Part shown: positions 21,844-32,520 of the stretch, one piece after another | Numbering within the stretch: position 1 is the stretch's first letter | Layout of the letters: every line of letters starts with the position of its first letter | Origin: Desarmillaria ectypa | Taxonomy: Eukaryota > Basidiomycota > Agaricomycetes > Agaricales > Physalacriaceae | DNA length: 64,000 bases | NCBI GenBank assembly: GCA_030407005.1 | Contig: JAUDYN010000005.1 | Span: forward strand, 3,534,001 to 3,598,000 | Direction: 5' to 3' | The notes under the pieces: model-generated | Seen by the model: only the letters and a program-made list of their open reading frames with translations | Database searches by the model: none | What the model was told of the DNA's origin: nothing | Translations under genes and position numbers: made by a program

Positions 21844-22148
21844 TGTTGAAGATGTGCTCAGCCACATATGACAATCCGGCAATCAGAGTAATGTTGAAGT
21901 GCCCAAACATTCGCGCACCTTCTCCTTGACTCGATCGCCTGTCTGCTCACTCAGCAATGAGTCAGACATGGACACTAGTAGATGATAGTATATTCTAGAA
22001 GTACACACCTTGTAGTATATATACTGGGCAGACCAGCCTATAAATAATAACAGATTCATATTCTTACTCTCACTCACATCTCTCACATGGTCAAGTCTCG
22101 TAGTTTACCACTGCACTCATAACCTCTGTTACACACTCTTTTACAATA
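21844..22148 (+). repeat. 5' LTR of copia B
   Basis: TGTTGAAGATG...TTTTACAATA, 305 bp. At five sites it reads TG where the other LTR reads CA, or the reverse. Confidence 0.94.
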
Positions 22149-22171
22149 GGTTATGGGCCCCGGCCCTAACT
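22149..22171 (+). promoter_or_regulatory. primer-binding site of copia B (initiator-tRNA half type)
   Basis: GGTTATGGGCCCCGGCCC follows the 5' LTR directly. It resembles the Drosophila copia site, which pairs with the internal part of a cleaved initiator tRNA-Met rather than its 3' end. Confidence 0.7.
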
Positions 22172-22233
22172 AATCTACAGAAGACTCACCGTAATTAATT
22201 ACCTCGCTGAACTACAATCCACCCCCATATATC

Positions 22234-25200
22234 ATGTCTGACACTGCACCCTCATCATTATTCCACATTGAGCTACTCCAGAAGCACAACTGGGTTCTGT
22301 GGAAGCATCGCGTCACTGCGATCCTGCGAGAATGAGCCCTGTTGAAGTACACCAATGGAACATTGAATAAACCAGTTCTGACAGACCCAAATTCGCCAAC
22401 TAAGGAAGAAATGGATGAAATCACAAAGTGGGAAGAGGGAGATGGATGAGCGCAGACCCAAATTGAGCTCACGTTAAGCGACTCACAGATGATACACATT
22501 GCAGGGGCAAAAACATCAGCTGAAATGTGGATGTAGCTCAAATTAGTAAAAGAAGCTAGAGGAAAATTGGGAATACTTGCACACCAACGCCATCTTTACT
22601 GCACTGTGGCTGATGAGTCCACAGACATTGTTGAGCATACCACAGAAATGCACTGAATCCAGGAAGAACTTGGCATGCTGGGGAGTATCATCACTGATGA
22701 AGACTTCCTGATGCTGCTTGTATCATCACTACCAGAATCCTGGGACCAGTTCACATTAGCGTACCTAGGATCCACTAGAAATAACCCAACAGTCACATCA
22801 CATGAGTTCATTGCCATCATTCTGGAAGAGAACCATCGATGGATCGAAAAATCTGGTGGAAGTGAAGCTACCATATATGAGCGCAATAATGGAAAGACAG
22901 GCAGTGGAAGTAGCCGAGAGAACTCCACATCGGGGAAGGTCTCTGATGATGTCGAGTGTTGGAACTGCCACAAACGAGGCCACACATCAGCGCAGTGTTG
23001 GTCTAAGGGTGGTGGTCAAGAAGGGAAAGGCCCAGGCAGAAAGCAAGGAAAGAAGAAGAAGAAAAGATCTAATCAGGCAAAAGATTCAGGAAATGTGAAG
23101 GATGATGTTGTCGAAGCTGCTTACAATGTAGAGTCTAAGCCCCAATTTGACTCACATTTCTCCACTTACAGCTGGCTATCTGACTCCAGAACAATCTCAC
23201 ATATCTCCAATCGCTGAGAAACCTTCATAGACTTCAAGCCACTCGAGGCCATGACCATCGCAGGCATCGGAAATACATCCATTCGGGCACTAGGCCGAGG
23301 AACAGTCCTGTTAGACTGCAAAGTCAATGGGAAAACCATCACTCACAAACTGAAAGATACACTCTATGCACCGAATGCTGTAAACAACCTAATCTCCATC
23401 AGCAGGCTCGATGATGCTGGTATGGAAGCTTCATTCAAGAATGGCATAGTCCAATTTCTCTGAAAGGATGGGAAAATCCTGGTGAAAGGAAAGAAGACAC
23501 GCCGTTTGTATTTGATGAATGCTCGAGCACGTGACACTGTACGAGAACAGTCAAACATTGCCGACACCAAAAATACAAACACATGGGATGCTTGGCACAA
23601 ATGCATGGGACATCTAGGGAAGTCAGGGTTAGAGCAATTGAAGAGAGAAGGATTGGTGGAAGGATTCATAGTCGATGACAACTCACCTCCACTCAGTCAA
23701 TGCGAAGCTTGCATCCAAGCCAAGATGACTCTTCGCCCATTCCCACAAGAAGCAAAACATTGAAGTGAGAAACCAGGGGAAACCATGCATGGTGACATCT
23801 GGGGACCAGCCCGAGTTGAGTCCCTGCAGAAGTCAAAATACAACATTATGCTCATGGATGATGCAACCCAGTGATGTACACCTGAATTCATGAAATCAAA
23901 GTCAGAAGCATTCCAGAAGATTAAAGAATATGTCACCTTCATCGAAACACAGCATGGATTTACACCAAAGACACTACATGTCAACAATGCAAAGGAACTC
24001 ACTAGTGGGGAGGTCAAACAATGGTTGAAGAAGAAAGAAATACGACTACTCACACTAGCACCATATGCACACTCATCTAATGGTGTAGCTGAATGCTTTA
24101 ATCATACACTAGTGGAGCTAGCACAAGCCATGATGATAGCCAACAATGTACCATCATTCCTGTGGGAGACAGCAATAGAATACACAGTATACATCAGAAA
24201 CCATGCACCAACACAAGCTCTTGATGGGAAAACACCTGAAGAAGCATGGATAGGAAGAAAACCTGATGTCTCACACCTACAAGAGTTCGGTTGTGCAGTC
24301 TGGATCAAACAGGAAGGAATCAGTCTTTCAAAGCTAGGTGGAAACTCAGGAAAAGCAAAGAAACATACCTTCATGGGATTCACAGAGGATGCAACAGTTA
24401 TCAAATACTACGATGCAGAACTTTGCACAATCCGAGAATCCTGGAACTACAAGTTTATTGAGCCGATGGCTATAAAACAAAGCACAGACAATGTGCGGCT
24501 TGAGGGGGAGGCAGCAGAGATGAACAACTCGCCATTGCCAAAGGGAGCTGAAGAAGGAAGTCAGCAAACCACATCACTACAGCCCAAAACCAAAGAAACC
24601 CCTGAGCCAACACCAGAAGCAATATGACGCACCTCACGTATCACTAGTAATCATGACTACCACAAGCTCAACAACCCCAATGTATGGAAAGCAGCACCAT
24701 CATGAACACCATTGGCCCTATCTGAACATCCCCCAGAATCAACAAATGTTGCAATGACTCAAAGCTATATTGCCAGTAATGGTGAGCACATTAATTATGA
24801 CAACTTCCCACGAAGCCTTGCAGAGGCACAAGAATCAGCAGAATGGCCTGAATGGAAGAAGGCTATAGATGAGGAAATGTCAATGATTAGAGAAATGGGG
24901 ACTTACAAGCTTGAGGATCTACCAGAGGGACGTGAAACCATAGGCTGCAGATGGACCTACATGAAGAAATATAATGAGCATGGAAAAGTTCTATATTACA
25001 AAGCCCACCTCATAGCACAAGGCTACTCACAGATTCCAGGAGTTGATTTTATGGAAACATTTGCACCAGTCATCCATCTCGAATCTGTTCATGCTGCACT
25101 AGGTATAGCTGCCATCAAAAACCTCAAAATCGGACAAATGGACATTAGAGGAGCTTACCTCAATGGAGAACTTGAGGAAGAAATATACATGCGCCAGCCT

Positions 25201-26358
25201 CCAGGCTATGACGATGAATCGGGACATGTCTGCAAACTATACAAGACCCTCTATGGGTTAAAACAGTCAGGACATGAGTGGAACCATGAATTCAATAGGA
25301 AACTCACCTCCATTGGATTCTCAAAGCTTGAAGTCGACCATTGCATCTATAAACGCGTTCAAAACAGCAGGACAGTATTCCTGACTGTATGGGTTGATGA
25401 CCTGCTGATCTTTGCAGAAATACCTGAGGATCTAGACAGAGTAAAAAAGGAGTTAGCAGGGCTATTCAACATCAAAGATATGGGAGAGCTGAAAAAAATC
25501 ATCAGGATCAAAATAGAGAGGAACCACAACCACAACACCATCTCATTATCCCAGCAACAATACATCAAGGGAATACTCACCCATTTCGGCCTCCACAATG
25601 CATCACCTGTTACCACTCCACTTGATCCTAATATCATCCTGCGAAAGCAACCAGCTGATGAACATGTTGAGCCTACCATCCAAGGCAGATATCAGTCTGC
25701 TATTGGCTCATTGATGTACACCGCGATTTGCACATGGCCCAACATCGCATATGCCATACAGTTGTTAAGCCAGTTCTCAAATAACCCAGGTCCCAAACAC
25801 TGGTCAGCTGTAAAGCGAGTGTTTAGATATCTATCTGGAACAAAGGACTTAAAGCTCACCTTCTGAGCCAACAAAGAATGCGAGGTTCTCAGTGCCAGTT
25901 ACACAGATGCAGATTACACATCCAACCCAGATGACCGAAAGTCAGTCTCAGGCTACACCTACCTGTTGGGAGGTGGAGCGTTTGCATGGTTATCCAAGAA
26001 ACAGTCGACCATTGCCTTGTCATCCACAGAAGCAGAATACACAGCTCCAGCACATGCAACACATCAAGCAATCTGGAATCGCAATTTCTTAGCCGAATTG
26101 GGTTACATTCAAGAAGAACATACTCTGGTATTTGAAGACAACCAATCCATGATCGCCATCGCCAGAGATCCACAATATCATGCACAGTCGAAGCATCTTG
26201 ATGTGCAGAATCATTTTGTCCACGAAAAAGTAGAATCTGGGGTTATTGAACTATTGTATTACCCCACCGATGAAATGGTTGCCGACATTTTTATGAAAGC
26301 ATTGCCAAGACCCAAGCATGAGAAGTTCATTTGTGAATTAGGCCTATTGCCATCTTGA
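22234..26358 (+). pseudogene. copia B gag-pol, 11 in-frame stops, no frameshift
   Basis: One frame of 1,374 codons from ATG 22234 to the TGA at 26356-26358. Order: gag, zinc knuckle CWNCHKRGHTSAQC (about residue 242), protease LSDSRTISHI (catalytic DSG changed to DSR), integrase zinc region and HGDIWGP, then VNNAKEL (the second catalytic Asp changed to Asn) and SNGVAE, RT with MDIRGAYLNGEL and VWVDDLLIFA, and RNase H with STEAEYTA and EDNQSM. Stops begin at 22333, 22447, 22534 (TAG), 22654, 23215, 23461, 23761, 23872, 24625, 24703 and 25864; all but one are TGA, and they fall where Arg is plausible. Dead, but its frame is intact. Confidence 0.93.
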
Positions 26359-26365
26359 GGGGGAG

Positions 26366-26670
26366 TGTTGAAGATGCACTCAGCTGCATATGGCAATCCG
26401 GCAATCGGAGCAACATTGAAGCGCCCAAACCTTCGCACACCTTCTCCTTGACTCGATCGCCTGTCTGCTCACTCAGCAATGAGTCAGACATGGACACTAG
26501 TAGATGATAGTATATTCTAGAAGTACACACCTTGTAGTATATATACCGGGCAGACTAGCCCACAAATAATAACAGATTCATATTCTTACTCTCACCCACA
26601 TCTCTCACACAGTCAAGTCTTGTAGTTTACCACTGCACTCATAACCTCCATTACACACTCTTTTACAACA
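26366..26670 (+). repeat. 3' LTR of copia B
   Basis: Preceded by the polypurine tract TTGAGGGGGAG; ends TTTTACAACA before GGTCT. Confidence 0.94.
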
Positions 26671-26675
26671 GGTCT

Positions 26676-27687
26676 GAATCTGCCTAGTCTGTGAGTTGTA
26701 GTATCTCCAGGCTCTTGATTCATCTGTAAGACCTGTAAAGATAAATTCCCTTGATTTCGGGTCAAGTTTTGACCTTTTGTTGTCCTATTGCAACATCCAG
26801 CACTTTGTTCTGAATTCCTGGAGTGTTGAAATGTCCGGTTTTGTTCCACAAAACACTTCTTCTGGAGTTAGATCATTTTTGATGGCTCTGGTTGGTGATT
26901 GGTTCTTCAAATATGTGGCATATGCCACTGCCTCAGGCCATAAAAATTTCAGCAAGTGATGTTCTTCTAGCATGGCACAAGCATGCTCCACAAGAGTCTG
27001 ATTGACTCTCTTGGCAACTCCATTTTGGGATGGAGAATATGTGGCAGTCAGTTCCAACTGGATGCCATTGCTCTGGAGGTATTCCTTCACCTCCTCATTG
27101 ATATATTCCTTCCCATTATCAATCCTCATAAACTTCAGATCCCTTCCAGTGTGGACTTTGATGTATTTTTGGTACTGCTAAATCTTCTTTTGGATTTCTG
27201 TACCCTGTTTTGACTTCAGAAAATACAACATTGTCCTCCAGGATTTCTCATCTGTGAAGCTTATGTAATATCTTTCTCCATGGATACCCTGAGTTTGGGC
27301 TGGCCCCCATAAGTCCAAAAATGTCATTTCACCTATTTTGGTATAATTCCTTTCAGCTTCTTGTGGAAATGGCTCGGCATGATATTTGGCCTGTATGCAG
27401 GCTTCGCAATCCTTTTAAGGCACTGCCGACTCATCCACATCCATTTCCTTGACTATTTTCTTCTTAAATAGTCTCTTTACTGATCCCATGTTTAAGTGGC
27501 CTATTACCCGATGCTATTTCTGCCATGATCAGGCTGGTTTTGTCACATGGGCCTGGGTTATTTCTGGCACAATAATATCTAGGCTATACAGCTTCGATAC
27601 TTTATCACCATGGCCAATCCTTTTGCCATATGGTGAGATAATATCCATCTGGGATTCTTTGAATTTGAGTTCAAACTCAGCATCTGT
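26676..27687 (-). pseudogene. copia A' pol, integrase part
   Basis: Minus-strand frame continuing the same pol: TDAEFELKFKESQMDI, the zinc region with CEACIQAKYHAEPF, then MRIDNGKEYINEEVK and SPSQNGVAKRVNQ. The catalytic Glu of the DDE triad is Lys here (SQNGVAK versus SQNGVAE in copia A). In-frame stops: TGA and TAG around KPA.SWQK.HRV, and TAA in place of Gln before KDCEAC. Confidence 0.88.
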
Positions 27688-29098
27688 TAATGTGCTTGGT
27701 AACGGCGAGTGACAAAAGAATTAGGGAATGGCAATGAACACCAATCACACTAAACCTCTTACTACTCTACACTTAATCACCAATATTGAATTTAGGTGGT
27801 TTCGAGTACGATGGAAGCACTCTGCAGACTTCAATAATCAAGTACAATTGTCTTAAAGACGTTTTATTCATTACTAGTGAGTTTATACAAAGTACTACTT
27901 GTACTAGTGGGGTGGGTAAGACACAATTGGATAAGAGTGACTTGGTTTGAGCTACTGCGCTTGTTCTAACTGAAACTGCTTCAGACTGGTGGTGCTCTTG
28001 GCCCTATACTGCTTCCTACAAGTGATAAACACTTGACCAGTCGCACTCTTGGCTGACTAGTGGCACTCTTGGCCCTACACTGCTTCCTACAAGTGATAAA
28101 CACTTGACTAGCCGCACTCTTGGCCTAAGAATAAACTATAACTCCAAGAACTTTGCTTGAACTAACTTCAAAACACTCCGGACCTTTACAGGACACCACA
28201 GTGACTCTAATGGACTTCAATTCAATGCAATTCTATGGGTGACTTAGTGACTATCAATCACTTCATCGAGGTTAAGCACAAAAGCCTTTAATTGGGGACA
28301 CCAGTTACTACCAGTGAGGGCTCAATTGCGGGGATGGCTTGCCTGCTTTGCACGAGCGCCCATCCCACTACTTATATACTACTGAGGCAAAACTATAAAT
28401 ATCATCTGGGTATAGGGTATATTGGTAAGGATTTCTTGGCTAGTCATGAATAATGATGAATAATCACACAATAGTCGGTCTAGTCTGTTTTCTTTTCAAA
28501 TATTCAGTCTAGAGACTCCACAGTTGGTCTTTCCGCACCCTTGGCACAACTACATGCCCTAGTAACACGGTTATATGGATATCCGGATATTGGTGCCTGT
28601 AACAGCTATCCGATCATGATCGAGGGTGCAGTCTGGCTCCACTAGCATCGATCATAAGAGATCTATATCGAAATAGTCGGATCTGGGCTCAAGGTTAATC
28701 CATTCCTAATTTATTTCTAAGTCCTGTTTCAAGATTGCCATGTGACTAGTTATCCTGACTTAGGCGTTTATGCCCAGTCTGGGCTGCTAGTGACAGAACT
28801 TGATGAGATCTGTGTACTCTGCTCCTGGTTTTTGTGTGCTAGTAGCATCCTTCGTTTGCTAGTGGCTGTATTTCACTTAGTCCTGCTAGCATTCGAGTTA
28901 CTAGTCTGGCCGGCTGGTAGATTTAACCCACTAATGGTGTTGCATCTAAGTCCTGACTCTACCAGTTGCTTACTGCTTTTAACTATCAGCTTGAAGCCTC
29001 AGCTATAGTCCTCTATGTATCACTAGTATAGGATAGATGTGCAATAGTATTGTTACAAAATCGCAAAATCTAGGTGTGAATGCATAGACAGCATATCA
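27688..29098 (-). repeat. long solo LTR (1,411 bp), probably gypsy-type
   Basis: Minus-strand reading starts TGATATGC and ends GCACATTA (GCACATCA with one C-to-T change), giving short inverted ends. Flanks ACGG and ACAG are a 4-bp duplication with one transition. Removing 1,411 + 4 bp restores the copia A' frame between SLGRIT and DAEFEL. A TATA box (ATATAAG, about 28372) and an AATAAA signal (about 27863) are in the right order for an LTR. No internal coding region is present. Confidence 0.75.
27992..28127. repeat. tandem repeat, two units of about 68 bp, in the long solo LTR
   Basis: CTCTTGGCCCTAYACTGCTT and AAGTGATAAACACTTGACYAG occur twice in order. The unit contains the short palindrome AAGTGATAAACACTT. 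It lies between the LTR's TATA and poly-A signals, so it would be transcribed. Confidence 0.8.
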
Positions 29099-30155
29099 CC
29101 GTGATGCGCCCTAATGATATAAGATTGAATGGTGCTTCAGGGCAATGAATACAGTCCTTTAGAGTGACTGCAGTGGTCTTCCCTCCTTCAACCATTTTAA
29201 TCTTAACTGTTCCTCTTCCCAAGCCTTTTGACCTTCCTACACCAATAACTTCATGTCCTAGGGTCTCAACATAGTCAGAAAAATGCAATCTATTCTTGAC
29301 TATATGCTTGGTAATGCCTGAGTCCCCGATCCATGATGATTCTGCAAGTGCAGTAGGTGTGATGTCTTTTGTCCAAAATGCATAATCTTCTTCATTGGAA
29401 TCTGACTTGGCAACATGTGCCTGAGTCTGGCCCTTCCCTTTCCCCTTCCATTGCTTCCCGGAATTCTTCTTCCCATTTGGGCAATTGGCCTTAATGTGGT
29501 CAGTTTCTCCACATTTGTAACATGTGATTTTTGGATTAAACTTCTTCTTGCCATGTGCTGCAAGTGTTGTTGTCAGGTCAGAAGTCTTTTCCTGCAATCG
29601 GATGTCTTCTTGGAGAATTCAGAAAATCAATTTGTATGAATCCTTCAAGTCTGCAGTATCCACTGATGAAATGAATGAATTCCATGATTCCAGAAGTGAT
29701 GTAAGCAGTGTGATTGAGAAGTCCTCCTCCTCAACAGTCTGCTTAAGAGATGCCAGCTCCTCCTGGTAGGACCTCATAGTCCTAATATACTCCTCTATGT
29801 TTCCTCCTTCTTCACACTGAGCTCTAAAGAATTTCCTTCTCACAAGGACAATTCTCATGAGTCCCTTTGACTCATACATGTCCTTCAGAGCTTTCCAGGC
29901 TTCTGCTGAAGTCTTAGAACCAGCAATATACACCAGTGGGCTATCCGAAACCCACAGCCTTATTGTCAAAAGAGCCTTCCTATCGCTCTTCTTCTAATCT
30001 GCCACCAGTGCCACTTCTGCCGGGGCCACAGAGCTTCCATCGGCATAGTCAATTAGACCTAAATCGGTTAGTATATTGATCATCTTGACTTTCCATGTCG
30101 GGTAGTTTTCTGGGCCCTTAAGGGGTTCAATCCTATACATGGACTGGCTATCCAT
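29099..30155 (-). pseudogene. copia A' gag and protease part
   Basis: The ATG at 30155 opens MDSQSMYRIEPLKGPENYPT, typical of copia gag. The zinc knuckle is CYKCGETDHIKANC and the protease region SSWIGDSGITKHIV keeps DSG. Two in-frame stops: TAG after EVALVAD and TGA before ILQEDI. The frame stays the same across both and joins the integrase part after the long solo LTR is removed. Confidence 0.9.
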
Positions 30156-30216
30156 TTGGTTCTATGTGTGTATGTAAAGTATGAGAGTGTGAAGTTGGTG
30201 ATGATGTAAGTAGTTC

Positions 30217-30239
30217 AGTTAGGGCTGGAGCCCATAACC
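30217..30239 (-). promoter_or_regulatory. primer-binding site of copia A'
   Basis: Minus-strand GGTTATGGGCTCCAGCCC directly after the 5' LTR, matching the site of copia B at 16 of its first 18 positions. Same internal initiator-tRNA type. Confidence 0.7.
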
Positions 30240-30450
30240 TGTTGTAATGAGAGTGAGGAGAACATAGAAAGAATGGTAAAATCCTTGCCTCTCAAGCAAG
30301 AGGTGTCCTACTTAAATACATTTTGTACTACTTCTAGAACTTACTACGAAATACTATGTATGTCCACTTTTACAGTCCAAAGTTGATCCTGCTGAGTAAG
30401 CCAATCCTTCAAGTACATTCTAGTACTTGCTCGGGATTGCTATCCTAACA
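30240..30450 (-). repeat. 5' LTR of copia A'
   Basis: 211 bp, followed by CAGAT. Five CpG sites kept in the partner LTR are TG or CA here. Confidence 0.95.
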
Positions 30451-30507
30451 CAGATATCATGATGAGTAAAGATGCATCCACTTGGCCACATGAAGCTTGT
30501 CGCGAAC

Positions 30508-30741
30508 TGTAATGAGCTGGCTACAGGCCCAGTCCCTTTCTCCATTTCATACCCTGTTGTCGCTCCACTTGCTCCACTGTTTGCGCCTTGTTCGATATTA
30601 TCTATTTGATATTAGTTAGTAGTATAAAAGAGCTATATACCGCTGTAGTAGCTCAGGTTTTTCGCAATTAACCAGCCTTTACATCTGTCACTATTTGCAT
30701 CAAGCTCCTTGTGAGAGCCCATGACTTTTGCCACCCTCTCA
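30508..30741 (+). repeat. 5' LTR of gypsy C
   Basis: TGTAATGAGCTGG...CACCCTCTCA, with TATA box TATAAAAG at about 30623. Eight CpGs present in the 3' LTR are lost here. Confidence 0.95.
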
Positions 30742-30927
30742 TATTTTTGACAGCTCCATTGGCTGTTTCTCTGCTTATTTCTATATCCATCTCTCAACTA
30801 CATCTGCGCTTTTTCCTCTAAACACTTCTATATCTCTCTCTTTCTGTCATATCTCTGGAAAACCTATGGCTTGATCACCCAAGGCCACTCCGATTTTGAC
30901 ACCTGAACCCTCTGTCTAATTACTGGG

Positions 30928-32520
30928 ATGTCTCGTTATGCTTTGTGCAGCTGCTGCAACACTATTGCAACAGGGCAGGTCTCACCAAGAGCAGAGAGTC
31001 CCTTGTCTGAGTTATCTGGTGAGCCATCACCAGCTGTTCATCATACTAAAATTCAGGCAGAACTCAGCACTGTGAGTGCTCAGGACTCTGATCCTGGTCT
31101 GGCTGGGAGCCATGTTCCAGCATCTGGAAAAGCCACACTGAGAAACCCTCCTTCCACATATGTACATGTGGAGGAGGAGAAGTCATATCCTTCTGAATCG
31201 GAGGATAATGATGATGTTAGTCCCCAAGGGAATCTGACTGCTGCAAATATCTCAAAGAAGAATTTATATTGTAGTAATGTAGAAGATGAAAATGAATCTG
31301 ATACATCTAGCACTAGTATGGAATCTGAGAAAGCATCAAGTAAGATGGATACTGAGGAATCTTCCTCTGCCCAACCAGCAAGGCTAGTAAGGCTTCGCCG
31401 TACTCAGAGTTTAGATGACCTGAGTAGGCATGCAGTTTGCTTCAAGGAACAACATGAAACAAGAAAGCTTACCAAGGAGCAAGCTTCCACAGTTAGAGCT
31501 GCAGAGCACAATCTGACAGCTAAACAGTGTGAAATCCTGGCAAAACGTCAGGATAGGATCACTCGAGAACAGATTCAAAACCAACCTGAGACCCATAATG
31601 CAACACCAGGCCCCAGTTCTTATATTATAAAGGGAAAATTCATTGACCATAATCAGGAAATTAATGATTCAGAATTGGATATTAAGGCTCAACGTGAGGT
31701 ACTCAATAACTGGAACCAAGTTCATGATGAGATACAGGAATCACTTGATGGTGACTTGGATGAACCTAAAATAGAGACACATCGTGATAATGAATTCATG
31801 GCTATCAGAAAATCTTTGAAGTGGACCAAGGATTCTGGCAAGGCCAAGGCTTTACTGGCTGATATGATGTCCTCAACATTAAGAAAACTTCAGATAAAGA
31901 ATTTGATAATCCTGAACCTGAAAAACATCAGAAAAGGCCTAAGAAATCAAAGAAAAGGATTTTAAAGAAGAAGAATGTTCATGATCTTGAGCCATTGGCA
32001 AGTGCATTTGGTTGTCGAATGAAAAAAGTCATTCAGGGCAAATCTAAGGCATCCTCTAGTAGCCATCAGGAGAGCAGACAGGGCTCTACTCATCCGACAG
32101 ACCAGCTTCCAGCTGATAGCTTCTTGGCAAATATCCTACAAGTGGGTAAATCCAAGAAGAAGCATTCAGGAAAGAAAGTTTCACCAGAACAAAAATGAAA
32201 GCTTAACAAAAAGAAGAATGAGAAATGGAAATACTGGCAACAGACTAGCTCTTCTGATTTGGGGCCTTCGAGCTCTGATCCATCCTTTAGTGATGAGCCA
32301 GACTCAGATTCTGACTACTCATTATCTTCTCCATCAGACAGTGATTCATCAGAGTCAGATGTGAGCTCATCGGGCCCTAGTGATGGATCATCATCAGATT
32401 CAGACTCTTCGGAATCATCAGATTTATCTCACCATAGTCATCACCATCGCCACCACAGAAGGTATAGATCTCATCATTGATATGGCCATAGTCATAGAAG
32501 AAATAGACAAGGTCAGAAAA
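30928..32520 (+). pseudogene. gypsy C gag, N-terminal part, two frame changes
   Basis: A 345-codon frame (30928-31965) rich in Ser, Glu and Gln, then a second frame (from about 31880 to 32480) with acidic serine repeats and a histidine-rich run near 32430-32478, then the main frame from about 32520. Two indels, near 31875 and 32515, explain this. No conserved domain is recognised. The position before the zinc knuckle and the biased composition fit a capsid-type gag. Confidence 0.65.

Larger units (their letters stand above)
21844..26670 (+). mobile_element. complete Ty1/copia retrotransposon B, inserted in copia A'
   Basis: 4,827 bp with 305-bp LTRs (21844-22148, 26366-26670) and exact duplications GGTCT at 21839-21843 and 26671-26675. 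The uninterrupted site can be read in copia A at about 750-760 (minus-strand sense TTGAGGTCTGAATCTG), proving that B jumped into A'. Confidence 0.96.
19458..30450 (-). mobile_element. Ty1/copia retrotransposon A' with three nested insertions
   Basis: Flanked by the exact 5-bp duplication CAGAT (19453-19457 and 30451-30455). LTRs of 211 bp lie at 19458-19668 (3') and 30240-30450 (5'). Removing the three insertions and their duplications (222, 4,832 and 1,415 bp) leaves about 4,524 bp and one continuous gag-pol frame, which confirms the nesting. Same family as copia A at the left edge. Confidence 0.95.

Noticed and set aside
20069..21910. 613-codon frame as a full gene
   Set aside because: Its first codons lie in the antisense LTR of copia B; only the copia A' pol part is real.
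27690..27715. GTAACGGCGAGTGA resembling large-subunit rRNA
   Set aside because: Only 14 bases match and neither side continues as rRNA; it is the end of an LTR.
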